64,000 nt of DNA, from assembly GCA_023213395.1 (NCBI GenBank), contig CM041465.1, forward strand, positions 37,703,741-37,767,740, written 5' to 3'. Below the pieces are notes generated by a model. The model did not search any database, was not told the origin of the DNA, and saw nothing but the letters and a program-made list of their open reading frames with translations. A program made the translations under genes and the position numbers. The stretch comes from Cycas panzhihuaensis (Eukaryota > Cycadophyta). Below, in pieces: positions 1-12,948 of this stretch (positions are counted from its first letter, which is position 1; every line of letters begins with the position of its first letter).

Positions 1-2964
1 ATTCTCCTGCATTTCATCATGCCCACTGTGAATAAGGCTCATTATCATCATCATATAACCCAAACTCTTAGCACTCATTATGCCAGTGATGTTCAATATA
101 ATTTTCGAAATAGGAATCATGGCCACAGGCGAAGAAGATCATCCCATCTCTCTTCTCATAAAATCTTCAATGTTGAAGCATTCGGTGCGACGGGCAATGG
201 ATTGGAAGATGACACACAGGTCATTTCATTCTGTTCCATATTTCAATGCTTGTTATATGATGCGGCGAATTAATTTAGAATTCTTCTGTTTGCAAATTCT
301 CGCTGTAGAGTTGAACGGTTAACGGCAACTCAGGATCATAATCAAATATAATCGACAAGAACACACAGAAAAACATAAAATCTTGTATATTCTTTTATTT
401 TATTGTTGTTTACGAAATGCGATGGAAGTGGAATTGTAAAATAAAAAAGGCGCGGGCGCTCCTTAAAGCTCAACAAAAGCTTTCGAGCTAATACTCAAAT
501 GTGTTGCTCAAGGATTCGAACCAGGGACAGATTTGTGACATGAGCTTTATTGTTATTGCAGGCATTTATACGTGCATGGGATGCAGCTTGTAAAGTAGCG
601 TCGGCAACGCTATTTGTGCCTCCCCATAGACATTTTCTTTTGATGCCTTCCACTTTTACCGGTCCCTGTGCCCCCAACTTTGCTTTGCAGGTACAATCTA
701 TTTTCATACTGCTTGTTAATTAATTCATAGATGGCCTGTTAATTATATTCCCTTAAATTTCCAGGTAGAAGGAACGTTAACGGCGCCGAAAGATCCAGGA
801 AACTGGACCAATCCAAAAGTATGGCTATCGTTTAAGAGTCTTCATGATTTCACCCTAGCAGGATGGGGGATGATTCTTGGAGAAGGAAGTCGATGGTGGC
901 GTCAATACTGCAAGAGACAGAATAACAGGGTACGTTAAAATATCCTTAATCCCTAACAATATTTGCCGTTTTAAACTTTACCAAAAAAATTATCCGTTGC
1001 TTTAAAGATCGTTATTAATGTAAAGCCAGGTTCAGAAGAAAAAGCTGCATTATTTTCTAGAAAATGAGGTGACATTGATATTATTTGACTGTGGTTCATG
1101 CTTTTCGTCGCAGCGAATTTGTGGCACTTTGCCTACCGTAAGTGATTTTCAAAATAAAATTTCCGTCTTCTAGCGGCTACTTGTTCTTTCCTTTGAACGG
1201 AGAAGCCTGACGAAATTCTGCGATATTGCCTGCAACGTGGTGCAGGCCATTCAATTTGAAGAAAGCACGGATTTGACGGTAATAGGGTTAACATTTGTTG
1301 ACAGTCCGCACTTCCATTTAAGTTTCCTTGGATGCGAGAGAGTTCAAACAGCCTCCGTTAAAATTGTTTCGCCAAAGGACAGTCCAAACACTGATGGAAT
1401 CCACGTCGAAGGTTCGAAGAACATTGTCATTCGCGACTGCGTTGTTGGTTCAGGTATAACTGAATCCACCAATTAAATGAAAAACATTTATGTATAGAAC
1501 AAGAGAAGCTGTAAGCTTTGTTGTTTGAGAGTCCCTTTCCTCCGCACCATTGGTTGCACTAGGGGGTATTTTGACCGTAGCCCCGCCGGATTGATGGGAA
1601 TTTTTGAACCCACGCAACAATAAGCCATTAACACAGGTACCTTCCATTAAAAGTGCTTAGTGAGGTAGAAGCACTTTTCGGAGTAGAAACCACTTCATTT
1701 TACTGCAAATTTAAAAGATGAGAATTCTATGGCTACGTAAGCTTTCCTATGTGCCGTCCCATCAAAGGGTTTGTATTGATTTCTCGGCATGAAAGGAGTC
1801 ACGGGATGGGCATGGATCATGGTTATTGTCGTTTGCCTCGGTAAAAAGGTATTGGTACAAAATTAATGTGAAATGTGATTTAGTGTTATTTTACTTGCAG
1901 GAGATGATTGCATTTCAATTGGTCGAGACTCTTCAAATATCTTAATAAAGGATTTTACGTGTGGACCGGGTCATGGAATAAGGTAATATGATGGTGCGAT
2001 TTTATACATAATGGCTTCCTCGTATTATATTACTTTAAAAAACTTCGTACACGTTACGTTCAAAAGTGACTTTTGTGAGAATTTATAGTTGGTCCTAAAT
2101 TTAAAGCATTGGAAGTTAATACTCTAATTATTACTATATGAACCAATTAACCTTTAGGTTAATTTTGTATTACCATGTATCGTGATATGATTCATAATAC
2201 TAGAATAAATTTTAAAAAAGATTTTGTTCATCTTTCGTTTTTTTCCCCCTTAATATTTTCAGTGTAGGAAGTCTAGGAAAGCAAAATTCGGAAGGAAAGG
2301 TTTCTAATGTTGTGGTAGATGGTGCTAAATTGATTGGAACCAATAATGGATTGAGGATTAAAACATGGCAGGTTTGTCCAACTATTTGTAATATTTATTT
2401 AATTTCAAAAAATCATACACTATTCATAATATAGTAATATTTGTGTTGTTAAATCTTAATCAAAATCCATCATATTATTTATCATAATGCTGATTATGGT
2501 ACATGGCAATGGTTGTTACAGGGTGGTTCAGGAATTGCAAGAAATATTGTATTTAATAACATTCAAATGGTTGATGTTGCTAACCCAATAATAATCGATC
2601 AGTACTATTGTGATTCTCCCAATCCATGCCCTAATCGAGTAAGCTTAAATTTAATTTTCCTTCTTTATATTAGCTAATTTTTATATGGCATAAGTTAGTC
2701 ATTCATTCATTCCCCAACCTTTCTGTTTTACAGACATCTGCAGTCCGAATATCAAATGTAGTATTTAAACATATTTCGGGAACTTCATCAACACATGTGG
2801 CAATACAACTTATTTGTAGTAAACATATTCCATGCACAGATATAGTTCTTAGTGATATTTTTTTAAGGCTAAGCTCTGGTGGTCAACCTATATCTACATG
2901 TCAAAATGCACAAGGAGAAGCCAAAGGCATTGTAAATCCAGCAAGTTGTCTCAACTCATACTAA
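1..2964 (+). CDS. polygalacturonase (GH28 pectinase), 5'-partial at window edge
   Basis: Hydrolyses alpha-1,4-galacturonan of pectin in the cell wall (family knowledge). Exons fitted to GT-AG sites and to unbroken homology: 1-219, 562-690, 765-929, 1114-1137, 1246-1453, 1901-1982, 2263-2371, 2522-2638, 2734-2964 (stop). From the ATG at 19 this gives about 421 residues. The frame is also open from base 1 with hydrophobic codons (ILLHFI), so the ATG at 19 is probably not the real start and a signal peptide continues upstream. All GH28 motifs are visible: SPNTDG (exon 5), GDDC (across the exon 5/6 joint), CGPGHGIS (across 6/7) and RIKTW (end of exon 7). The C-terminal region has the usual paired cysteines. 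Exon 4 is only 24 bp. No stop or frameshift is seen. Membership of the family is secure; endo versus exo activity cannot be settled here. Confidence 0.93.
1114..1137 (+). other. 24-nt micro-exon of the polygalacturonase
   Basis: Eight codons (RICGTLPT) lie between an acceptor ending TCGTCGCAG and a donor GTAAGT. They join in phase to the previous exon (ending CAG-AAT-AAC-AGG) and to the next (GCC-ATT-CAA). The segment supplies the cysteine and the Pro-Thr that GH28 proteins have just before their conserved 'A(I/L)xF' strand, so skipping it would damage the fold. Inferred from splice signals and homology, without transcript data. Confidence 0.75.
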
Positions 2965-3464
2965 ATTTTCTCATTTATTACTAAATAGGTTGATGAAAAG
3001 TATTATAACATGAAGTGATTTGTTTCCCATTATTAAAAGGGGAATAGATGTTATTTTAGGGTTTGTTTAAACTAATAGTTATCATTTTGTTATTCTTCTC
3101 TTTTGATTAATGTTGTGTTACGTACTCAAATTCTTAAACCTTAAATGACTTGAATGATGCTCATAAATTAAATCAAATCTAACTCAAATATTCACATTTT
3201 AAAAGATACTTTATAAATTTTATCAATTGAGTAATTCTTGTAATGGCTCTAATAAAGGTTTTATGTTACCAATTGTGAAACTAATACATTTGTAAGAACA
3301 ACTAATATTTACTAGTTAGTAGTGAATTAAACCATATTATAATTAGTTTCTTTTTTTTTTTTTTGTATGTGTACCCAATATTATTAATTTCATTAGATAT
3401 GAACTAAATTATATTTCCTATTGCTCACAATTAAAAAAAAATTGTTAAAAATGCATGAATGAAA

Positions 3465-3578
<114 letters not shown>

Positions 3579-4796
3579 GTTTATTATTTATTCCTTTTAT
3601 AAATTAAGATCTATGTGGAAAGTAGGATGAGGACAAACTCCATACTAAATACAAATGATAACGGAAGAAGAAAAATTTATGTGGGGTTTTGCAAAGTTGA
3701 TGTAAGTGGTTTGATCCTTAATGTGGATTATCCCTTGATGTAATTAATCTTTAATATAACCTAATCCTTTGATATAGGCTCCCTTCTTCTCAATGATTCT
3801 TTGCACACATAAGAAAAATCTAGCTTGCAAGAGAGGATCTCTCCTCTTATAAGGTTAGATAAAGATAAAGATTGCATAGTGTGAAATATGTATCATTATC
3901 TAACCATATAACATATGGAAAGTGAATGGTATAAGGGCTTAGAACACCAAACAATCAATAATGAACATGTTTATAAAGGGACAACTAGTAAGATTTCACA
4001 AATAAAAGTGCACCATCAATATCACTTAAGCTTTACATCATTTTCATAATTACACTTCCTAATTTGTACAAAATAAATGGTCTTTAAAGTCCTCTATTTT
4101 TAATTATCTTATTTTCTTAAATTTATTAGCTTTATAATTAGTTTATTTACATAATTTGAAGGAAGCAAAATCTATGTTCTTTACAATTCTCTTTCTATGT
4201 TCATACATTAGGATTTCCATCACTAGAAGTGATAGAGTCAAGGTTACATCACTTACCACTAAGTCAATAAGGAGAGTGCTTTTCAAACACATACTATAAT
4301 CCCTTACTTTAGGGCAATGTTAATTTAATTTATATTTTGTTTTCTTATGATTGTGTGCATGTTTTACCCTTCTTCTTTTGGTCATTTCCTTCTATTTCAT
4401 TATGTATTTTTTTCACTTACTCATTTTCCACACCACACTCCATATAGTGGTAGCTAGGAGAAAATTCCTCCTCATAGCTTTAACAACTAGATTATGTTCT
4501 TTTTTCTCTATTCTATCTTTAGTTTCCTATTTACTTTTTCTAATTTCTGATTTTATCCACTTCCTATTTTCTCTATAGTAAAAGTTCTAAGTGTGGTTAC
4601 ATCTAATCTGAGACAAAAGGTCATGATAGTAGACTTCGCGATTATGGTGTAGGGTAAGTGTGACTAGAGCACATCAAACTAGGCAGTTATTTTAATATTA
4701 GACTAGATAGCTAGCGATCATAGGGATCCAACAATCACAGAGATGGATGTACATAGATTTTTCATATATAGTATGCCCATTACACATACTTAAGTT

Positions 4797-4804
4797 GTAA
4801 ACAT
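4797..4804. repeat. candidate LINE target-site duplication, 3' copy
   Basis: GTAAACAT lies two bases before the poly-T run. The same octamer is at 7665-7672 on the far side of the LINE. It is short, so chance cannot be excluded. Confidence 0.5.
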
Positions 4805-4806
4805 AC

Positions 4807-7626
4807 TTTTTTTTTGGTAAGGTAAAATAATATTAGAAGGGGTTTTAACTAGGTCCCCAAACCTTATACATCATAGCCTATCGGCTTAGGTAAGATGACC
4901 ATGACAGGCCCATGGTCTAGCCCAAATTAATGAAGAGTCCTCTCAACCTCCCCTATCTGCCCCCCCATTATGTGCATCAATCCTAGCCAGACTCAGAAGC
5001 TTTTTTGGGAAGTTTTCCTTCCAGACCTTGATTCTTTTGTTTGACACAACCCAATTTGCTAACCAATCCGCTGTTGAATTTCCTTCCCTATAAGTATGTT
5101 GGATCTGAACACTCAATTTGGAGCTTAGGATGTCTTGCACATCCCTGATAATCTTTGCATTGTTCTAACCTAGCTCTACCTCCCCCCTTAAGCACTTGAT
5201 CACGTACAAGGAATCACCTTCTACAATTACTTTCTGTACCTCCTCCTCGTCCAGCATAGCTACTACCCTTTGCATGGCCCGTACCTCTGCTCTTTGATTC
5301 GATTAGATACCTAAATACTCCATAAAATCCCATTTCACTGTCCCCGTATGATCCCTACATAGACCTCCCCCTCCCGCCTCTCCGGGGTTACCTTTAGCAG
5401 CTCCATCAAAGTTAATTTTTTCCTAGGTTGCTTTCAGTGGGTTCCATATAGTTGCTCTCCTCTTCTCTCTTCTACCCTTCGAGTAACCAATTCCCCAAAC
5501 GTAAAGGATGCCTTCTTCCCCCTTTAGGATCATGTCCTCCTTCGGGGGAACTAACATCTCTAGAATGCCTTTCCTAATCTTGGCGAACAATTTATAGTTG
5601 TCCATCTCTCTACCTTGAAAAATTCTCCTATTACGCTCCTTCCAGATGTGCCAAGTACCTACCGGGAGAATCATCTTCTAGAATTTGCCCAATGTTTTAC
5701 TCTTGAATGGAGGCTCCCATGAGAGCCATTGGTCTTTCAATGTTTTAGGGGAAACCCATTCTAAACCCAGCCTCGACTAGAAACCGCCCCAAATTCCCCC
5801 AGAATAGGGGCAATGTATGCTGAGGTGGTCCAGGGTCTCAGCTTCCTCCTTACATAATTCGCACCTGTTCGCCATATGAAAACCCCGCTTCAGGAGGTTA
5901 TCCATTGTTAGAATTTTGTTTTGAAGATAGAGCCACCAGAAAGCTGCAACCTTTGGGAGAAGCCCCAACTTCCATACCCCAACCAACATGTCATTCCTAG
6001 CCCAGCCTTCTCTAATCATCATCAAGTTGTATCTATCTTTAACCGTGTATGACCCTAAAGATGAAAGGGGCCATACCAGTGTGTCGGGAGAGGCCCACTT
6101 AGGGATATATTAGTTTTTTAATACTCCTCGAAGCCTTGCAACTCCTCAAACGATCTCCATTGCATGTTCTTGCCCTGCCCCACCCAATAATGCTTGACTA
6201 ATATTCCATAAGTATCCTCACAAACCCTCTTCAAGTTACCAATATCTGGCATCTCCTCTAACCTAGAGGGGCTGTACCACTTGTCTTCCCAGAACCTTAT
6301 ACTTTCTCCGTCTCCCAGTTTCCATCGCATTCCATTGCGCAAGATAGACCGCGAGGACCATATAGCTTTCTAGATGGGGGATCCTGAGGAACTACACTCC
6401 TCATCCTTCAGGAAATGTTTATCCCTTAAATATTTCCTAGTTATAATTTTCCCCCACACCGAGCCTACCTCTTTGGTTAATCTCCATCCCGTCTTGGCAA
6501 GGAGGGCTCCGTTGAAGAGCCCCAACCTCCTGACATTAAGTCCTCCTGCCCACTTGGGCTTGCATACCTTCTCCCAAGATACTAGATGGAATCTGTTTTT
6601 ATCTTTGGCCCTAGACCATAAAAATCTCTTCATAATGCCCTCGAGAGCTGAAATAACCTTGCCCGACATCTTGAATAAGGACTTTTAGTAGACTGGAATG
6701 CTCTGGAGAGAGGCCACCACAAGCTGAATTTTTCCAGCCCAGCTTAGAAGCGCCCCTTTCCAACCAACCAACTTCCTGTTAAACCTTCCCACGATGGGGT
6801 CCCACAGATTCTTAACCATCTTTCCCACAAAAAATAACATCCCCAGATATGAGGCTGGAAAGGGTCTACTGGAGATCTCTAAAACCCTACTAATCCTTCT
6901 TTGCAGACTATCCGAAGTATTGATGAAGAAAACTGAACTCTTATCCAAGTTAATTCTTTGATTGGAAGCCCTCTCATATGCTTGAAGACTAGCTTTCAAG
7001 GCACGGGCCTCACCCAGGGAAGCCCTACTGAGAAAGATATTATCGTCGACAAATTGGTGATGGACAATATTATCCAAATTGCAAGATGACTTCAATCCTG
7101 ATATCTGCCCTAGCCTCTGAGCTTCCACTATAGCCCTCCCTAGCAGTTCTACCATAATTATGAAGAGGAAAGGTGAGAGGGGATCTCCTTGTCTCAGACC
7201 CCTATAGCTGAGAAAGAAAGATGTCGACCTCCCGTTTAGAATCACCGAGAATGATACCCTAGATATACAACATCTCATCCATTTCCTCCAAACCTCCCTA
7301 AAACTGAATGCTTTTAAACAATCCAACAGATAGTCCCATGCCACCCGATTGTAGACCTTGGACATATCTGTTTTTATTATCATACCTGCCTCTTTCCTGT
7401 GAAAAGTCAAGTGAATTATTTCGTGAACTGTAATAATACCATCCGTAATTTGTCTGCCCTTAGCAAATCTGTCCTGATTTGGAGAGATGATGGTTAGAAG
7501 GCACTCTTTGACGCAATTTGCTAATACTTTAACCATAATTTTATATTTTACATTGCAAAGGCTAATCGGTCTAAAATCTTCCATTGCTTCCACTCCCCCC
7601 TTCTTCGGAATCAAAACCAGAAAATT
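4807..7626 (-). mobile_element. LINE (non-LTR retrotransposon), 5'-truncated
   Basis: Reads right to left. Only the 3' part of ORF2 remains: reverse transcriptase, a Cys-rich zf-RVT-like region and a C-terminal RNase H, followed by a short 3' UTR and a 9-base poly-A (T run at 4807-4815). The endonuclease and ORF1 are missing, as is usual when target-primed reverse transcription stops early. An 8-bp direct repeat GTAAACAT occurs at 4797-4804 beside the poly-A and at 7665-7672 beyond the 5' end, and is the best target-site duplication. About 46 bp of inverted flank lies between the second copy and the LINE sequence. Confidence 0.9.
4943..7620 (-). pseudogene. LINE ORF2 remnant: reverse transcriptase, zf-RVT-like, RNase H
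   Basis: The RT part (7614-6685) is one open frame of 309 codons. It has the plant LINE motifs FRPISLCNV, KGRQITDG, LRQGDPLSP and the catalytic FVDDN (family form FADD). Stops then divide the frame: continuing RT/thumb (6669-6370), a W-rich connection (6342-6118), a Cys-His region ending CELCKEEAETLDHLSIHC (6025-5777), then RNase H, beginning with NFDGAAKGNPG near 5415 and ending with REGNSTADWLANW near 5060. RNase H at the C-terminus is typical of plant LINEs. Few stops in nearly 2.7 kb suggest it is younger than most nearby LTR elements. It is not functional as read, because of internal stops and the missing 5' half. Confidence 0.88.
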
Positions 7627-7728
7627 TATATATGGACATATTATTGTATGTTTTATTTGTGGGGGTAAACATTTTAAGTATGTTTACTACCCTCACAAAT
7701 AAAACATACAATAATATGTCCATATATA
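7627..7728. repeat. 46-bp inverted repeat at the LINE 5' junction
   Basis: The left arm 7627-7672 and the right arm 7680-7728 are inverted copies. About 35 bp are identical, followed by one mismatch and a 2-3-bp length difference, around a loop of about 7 bp (TTTAAGT). The left arm lies between the LINE sequence and the candidate TSD; the right arm belongs to the flank. The DNA could fold into a long hairpin. It most likely formed during insertion. Confidence 0.85.
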
Positions 7729-8076
7729 ATAACAATATTTATAAGTCTATATTATTTGCATGCCATCATCATAAAATTTAACATTCAATCATAATAAATT
7801 GGTAATCATGCCCTTAATATTATGTTGTTGTAAAATCTTTCTCACACTCTATAAATATATTATGTCATATACATCATATTTGTTCATGTATATGCAAAAA
7901 TATTCATATTAACTACAGTAATAAAAAATTCATGCTGCTCACCTCAAATATAATTATGTCTCTACTACATACCTATTATATTGTCACTAAAATGCCTATC
8001 AATAGGGTGTTATACAGGCTTGCTTCCTGCTTTATGATATACTGAAAGGTTATCATTATTCTAGCAATGAATCTCA
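7729..8076. other. non-coding segment between LINE and Gypsy F
   Basis: AT-rich sequence without a supported gene. It is the left half of the site into which element F inserted and continues, after removal of F, at 14534. Confidence 0.5.
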
Positions 8077-8081
8077 TTGTG

Positions 8082-8413
8082 TGGACCGTTCCTTCTCAGA
8101 TTGTAGGAGTGATAATTAGCAGAAAATAAAGCCAAATAACATGAGTGTGCAAGCAAATCACAGAAAATGAACCACCAAAATGAGTATCGAAGTACTTTCT
8201 CCTTTCAAGATACCATACTCAATAACATTACAAGTGATTTAATCCTTTAAATACACAAGTAAGGGTCTTCATCCTTAATGATTCTATTGGTGGCCCTAGC
8301 GACTTTACATCTTATTGGATGACTTAGCGGTCCATATACATAGCTTACTAAACCCCTTAATCCTTACTTGGTGGCAATTCCCGCTTGCTAAGGAAAGGTG
8401 GGGTTATGTTACA
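8082..8413 (-). repeat. 3' LTR of Gypsy F
   Basis: Runs from TGGACCGTTCC to TTATGTTACA on the + strand, preceded by TTGTG. It matches 14188-14528 along its length and lacks about 10 bp near its left end relative to that copy. Confidence 0.95.
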
Positions 8414-8430
8414 GGTCCCCCCCTCTGAGA
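8414..8430 (-). promoter_or_regulatory. polypurine tract of F
   Basis: On the - strand, TCTCAGAGGGGGGGACC directly abuts the 3' LTR, the expected primer for plus-strand DNA synthesis. Confidence 0.85.
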
Positions 8431-8463
8431 CGTTGAGTCATCATAACGTTGGAGATAAGGATG

Positions 8464-11400
8464 TTACTGGATGAACTCGTCCAGCTCCCAAGTAGCTTCA
8501 TCTACATCGCAGCCGACCGACTATACAAAGTGTTTAGAAATAGTGTGATTCCGGAGGCGGCGCTGGCGACTGGCAAGAATTTTATCAGGAGGAATTGTAA
8601 GAGTTTGCTCTTCAAAGAGAATGGGTAGGGTTGTGTGGGGTGTAACTTTAGCTCCAAGGTATTTTTTTAAGCAGGACATGTGGAATACATTATGGATATT
8701 AGTGTTTAGGGGAAGTTCAAAGGCATAAGCAACTTCACTAATTTTGTGTAGGATCTTATAAGGGCCATAGTAGTGGGGGCTTAGTTTATGCCCTTGATGT
8801 GGCTTGGGTGATTGTTGCTTATAAGGTTGGAGGCGAAGGTATACAAGATCTCCAATATCAAATGATCGATCAGATCGGTGGCGGTCTATAAGTTGCTTCA
8901 TTTGATTTTGGGCAGTGGCTAAATTTTGTCGAAGGGCATGTAAGATTTGATCCATTTCTTGAAGATTTTGTTGCACAGAAATTGTTCTAAAGTTTGTGGC
9001 TAGGGTATGGTGGGAAGGTGGGTGGTAGCCATAAAGAGTAAAAAATGGGGACATAGCAATGGCAAAATGATGGGAGGAGTTATACTAATACTCAGCCAGG
9101 GAAAGCCATGAGGTCCACTTAGCTTGGTATTCTGAGGCAAAGCAACATAGATAAGTTTTTAAAGTTTTATTTAGAACCTCAAATTGGCTATCTGTTTATG
9201 GGTGGTAGGTAGAGCTCATGTTAAATGAGGTTCCAACAGCCTTAAAGAGTTCTTGCCAAAAGGAGCTAGTAAACTTAGGGTCTTAGTCACAAATGATAGA
9301 TGATGGGAAGCCATGGAGGCGAAATATAAATTGAACATATAAGTCAGCGAGATGGGAGGATGAATATGAGGTGTGCACTAGAAGAAAGTGTGAGTACTTG
9401 GTTAATCGATCAATGATTACCTAAATGGAGTCAAACCCATCAGAGGGAGGTAGCCCGTGATGAAGTCCATGGTAATATCTTTCCACTTGCCTTGAGGAAT
9501 ATTTAATGGTTGGAGAAGGCCAGGGAGAGGTTGATCTCTACTTTATTTCGTTGACAGGTGTCACATTCTAATATGAAGGTGAGTATGGTGGTCTTCATAT
9601 GGGGCCAAAAGAAATCTGCGCGAATCCATCGATAAGTCTTATCGAAGCTAGAGTGGCCACTGAGGGGGGATGAGTGGTATTTTGTTAGGATTTTAGGGAT
9701 GAATGAGGAGGAGGGATGGACAAAGATACAATTGTGGTAAAGGAGGTGATTGTTGAAGGTTGACCAACCTTTATGGGTGAGAATGTTTTCCCTCTAATTA
9801 GGATAGTTTGGCTAGTCTTGATTTTCAACACATAGTTTGTCAAGCCAAAGTGGTTGGGGGTTATTGATGGCATGGAGGATTGGGTTAGGAATATTATCGT
9901 TAGGGTGGAGACATGAAAGGGAATCTTCCACTATATTGTCTTTGCCTTTTTTATATGCTATTGAAAAGTCAAAGACTTATAATCGATGAACCCACTTAGC
10001 TTGTTCTTCAGACAAGACTGGCCGAGTCAATAAATTATGGAGGCTATGATGATCCGTGAGAATAGTGAATTTAGAGCCTAAGAGATATTGCCGCCATTTA
10101 TCAATAGCGTGGAGAATAACCTTCATTTCTTTCTGATATGTAGAGAGATTAAGCTTGTGATCTTTTAATGTTTGGCTTTCAAATGTAATGGGATGAAAGT
10201 CTTGCATTAGGATTGTGCCTAAACCAAACCCTAAAGCATCGCATTCAAGTTGGAAGGGTTGGTAAAATCATGAGTGATGAGGACCAGAGTGGAGGTCATT
10301 ACAACCTTAAGGTGGGAAAAGACAACATCTGCTTCGGGAGACCATTGAAAAGCCTCTTTACGAAGGAGGTTGGTTAATGGGGTGGCAAGAGCAGCATAGT
10401 TACACATAGAGCGTCGATAAAACCCTGTGAGCCCAAGAAATACTCGTAGTTGGGTAAGAGTGGTAGGTGTTGGCCATGTTGTGATGATCGATATTTTATC
10501 AGGGTCTACGTGTATCCCTTCAAATAATATGATGTTACCCAAATATTTGAGTTCTGATTGTCCAAACTCACACTTAGATAGTTTTACATAGAGTTAGTGG
10601 TTTTGCAATATTTGGAGAACAATTTTTAAGTGTTGGATATGAAGATCCAGGCAGGCACTATAAATAAGAATATCATCAAAGAAAACTATAACAAACTTTT
10701 GAAGGTAGGGCCGAAAGATTTTATTCATGAGAGCTTGGAAGGTTGCCAGGGCATTGCAAAGGCCAAAGGGCATTGCTCGAAACTCAAAATGGCCATGATG
10801 TGTGTGAAATGTTGTCTTATGATAATCTTGTAGGGTAATTGGGATTTGGTAGTAACCATATTGGAGGTCTAACTTAGAAAAGACGGTAGCGCCATGGATT
10901 TCGTCTAGCATGTCATCTATGCGAGGGGTGGGAAACTTATTTTTAATGGTAATCTTATTTAATTCCCTATAGTTAACACAGAGGCAAAATGAGCCATCCT
11001 TCTTCCGAACTAAGACAATTGGGGCTGCATAAGGGCTTTTACTTGGTTGGACTATGCCTATATCGAGGAGCTCATTTGTGAGTTTCTCGATTTCATTCTT
11101 TTGGAAGTATGAGTTACGGTAAGGTCGAAGGCTGATGGGGTCATGGTTAGATTAGAGGCCAATTATATGATAGAAACTGTGGTCGGGAGGGGTAGTGGCA
11201 GGTAGAGGGGTGAATATTTGTTCATATTGGGTAATGACATCCTGGATGTATGGATGAATTTGTGGTTCGATTTGAATATTATTGAGGCAAACTATATACC
11301 TTAGGTAAGATTGAAGATAGCATTTCATACGTCTAGGAGAGACCACTTAGTTAGGGGGCTATTACATTCCATAAATTTTGCGATTTCACCCCATGTGGTC

Positions 11401-12948
11401 TTTGAAGGCAATGAATGGATTTGTAGGCAAGTTGTTCATGCTATAGGTCCCTAATGTTTGCAACCATTGAATCCCTAAGATGGCATCAAATCCTCCTATT
11501 GATAAGGCATAGAAGTCTGACACCAAAAGGTATGAGCCAATTTAGACTTGGAGGTTTTTAATAACACCTACACAATGGAGTTTCCGGTACCCTGGTAGAG
11601 AACATGTGAAGCCAATTTTTGGGACAATATATAGGTTAAGTTGTCTGGCAATCGAAATATCAATGAAGTTAAGTGACGTGCCACCATCGATCAAGATAGA
11701 TATTGGAGTCTTGCAGAGAATGCCTCTAACTCTTAGGGGTTCAAGGCAAGAGGAGGTGGTGACAGTGGATATAGATACTTCAGGTTGGGGGTCTGGTGTA
11801 GGATCATCATGGGTTTCATCATCAACCTCCTGGTCAGAGTCAGAGTCAGAGGGATCATTAGGGGAGAGCAATGGGTCAATGGAGAAAATTATACGTCGCG
11901 CTTTGCAAAAACGACCATGCCCAAAAGTCCAATTTTCTGTATATTGCATGCAAAGGCCAGCCTCGAGTCAACGTTGTGCTTTAGCTTGAGAATTTTGGAC
12001 TCTTTTGGTAGATGTATCCTCGTTCTGGTGATTAATAGATGGTTAAGAATCATCATGTTGTGGCCGAGGATGCGTGAAGTTAGCTTGAGGACCAGAGGCA
12101 TCGTCAAATTGAGGTCGAGGTCGCTAAAAGTCTACCTGTCAAGTGCGTGAGGATCAAGAGTCATCCTGTTGAATAGCTGAGGGTCTATCTACTGCAAACT
12201 CAGCTTCTACTACACGAGCCCACTTGAAAGCTTCCTTAAGGGAGTAGATCGCCATTGTCTTTAATCTCATCTAAATACGGTCTTGGAGTCCCGCCACATA
12301 AATATCAATCACTGTTTCTTTGTCCAAGTTTTGGCTTTGCGGCGCGTCATTATATAAAGCTTGAAATTCATCCATGTAAGCTTCTACAGTTGATGTCTAC
12401 TTAAGTTAGGTGAGTTGTGTGAAAAAAGATTGACTCCACGTATCTTTATATTGTTTAAAGAAACAACTAATGAAGTGGGACCAAGTTTGGTAAGAGGGAT
12501 ATTCCCGCTTCCACCAGTTAAACCAATGGTGAGCTCGACCATCTAAGTGAATGGAAGCATATAAGAGTTAGTCCTCTTCTGACATCGGATGGAGAGTGAA
12601 GTAGGCTTCTGACTTATTAACCGAACTTCAAGTGCACTCTCTATTCACGTCTGGATCAAAGGTAGAAATGTTGATCTTATGGTGGAAAAAATATTGTCTT
12701 GGTGGAGAACCTGTTGTATATGCATTGCTTCCTAGAGAAGGGGGAGGCTGGTTTCCCATTGAGTTAGAAGCTCTTGTGCTTTGGGGTTGAGATGGCACCC
12801 ACTACTGAAGCAAACTGAGAATCTCTTTCTTGGTGTCGTCCAGGTCATATTTGGTAGGCATGCTATTGAGTCTATCGTTGACCTATGTTTTGAAGTTAGA
12901 CAAGTCATTGGTTAACTTAGAAATTTTTTCTGTTTGATTTTTTTCCAT
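8464..12948 (-). pseudogene. gag-pol remnant of Gypsy F
   Basis: The gag start is the ATG at 12948 (MEKNQ) and the last in-frame stop is at 8466-8464. A degenerate zinc knuckle near 11940 has lost a cysteine (Tyr in its place, with FGHGRFC following). Protease near 11740 keeps IDGGTSLNFID. RT (10911-10594) keeps the active site as FFDDIL, and RNase H follows, ending near 9977. The integrase zinc finger is near 9560 and its core near 9300-9060. The integrase C-terminus is at 9054-8521 and leads into a chromodomain ending DEATWELDEFIQ, interrupted by TAG at 8521-8523. Fifteen or more stops, many of them TAG where relatives have Gln, make it non-functional. Confidence 0.9.

Noticed and set aside
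4351-4578. 75-codon hydrophobic open frame, looks membrane-like
   Set aside because: Pyrimidine-rich low-complexity DNA gives Leu/Phe/Ser runs by chance; no conserved feature or neighbours support it.
11606-12150. Plus-strand open frames of 121-127 codons
   Set aside because: They are antisense shadows of the F gag-protease region, which carries the real motifs on the minus strand.
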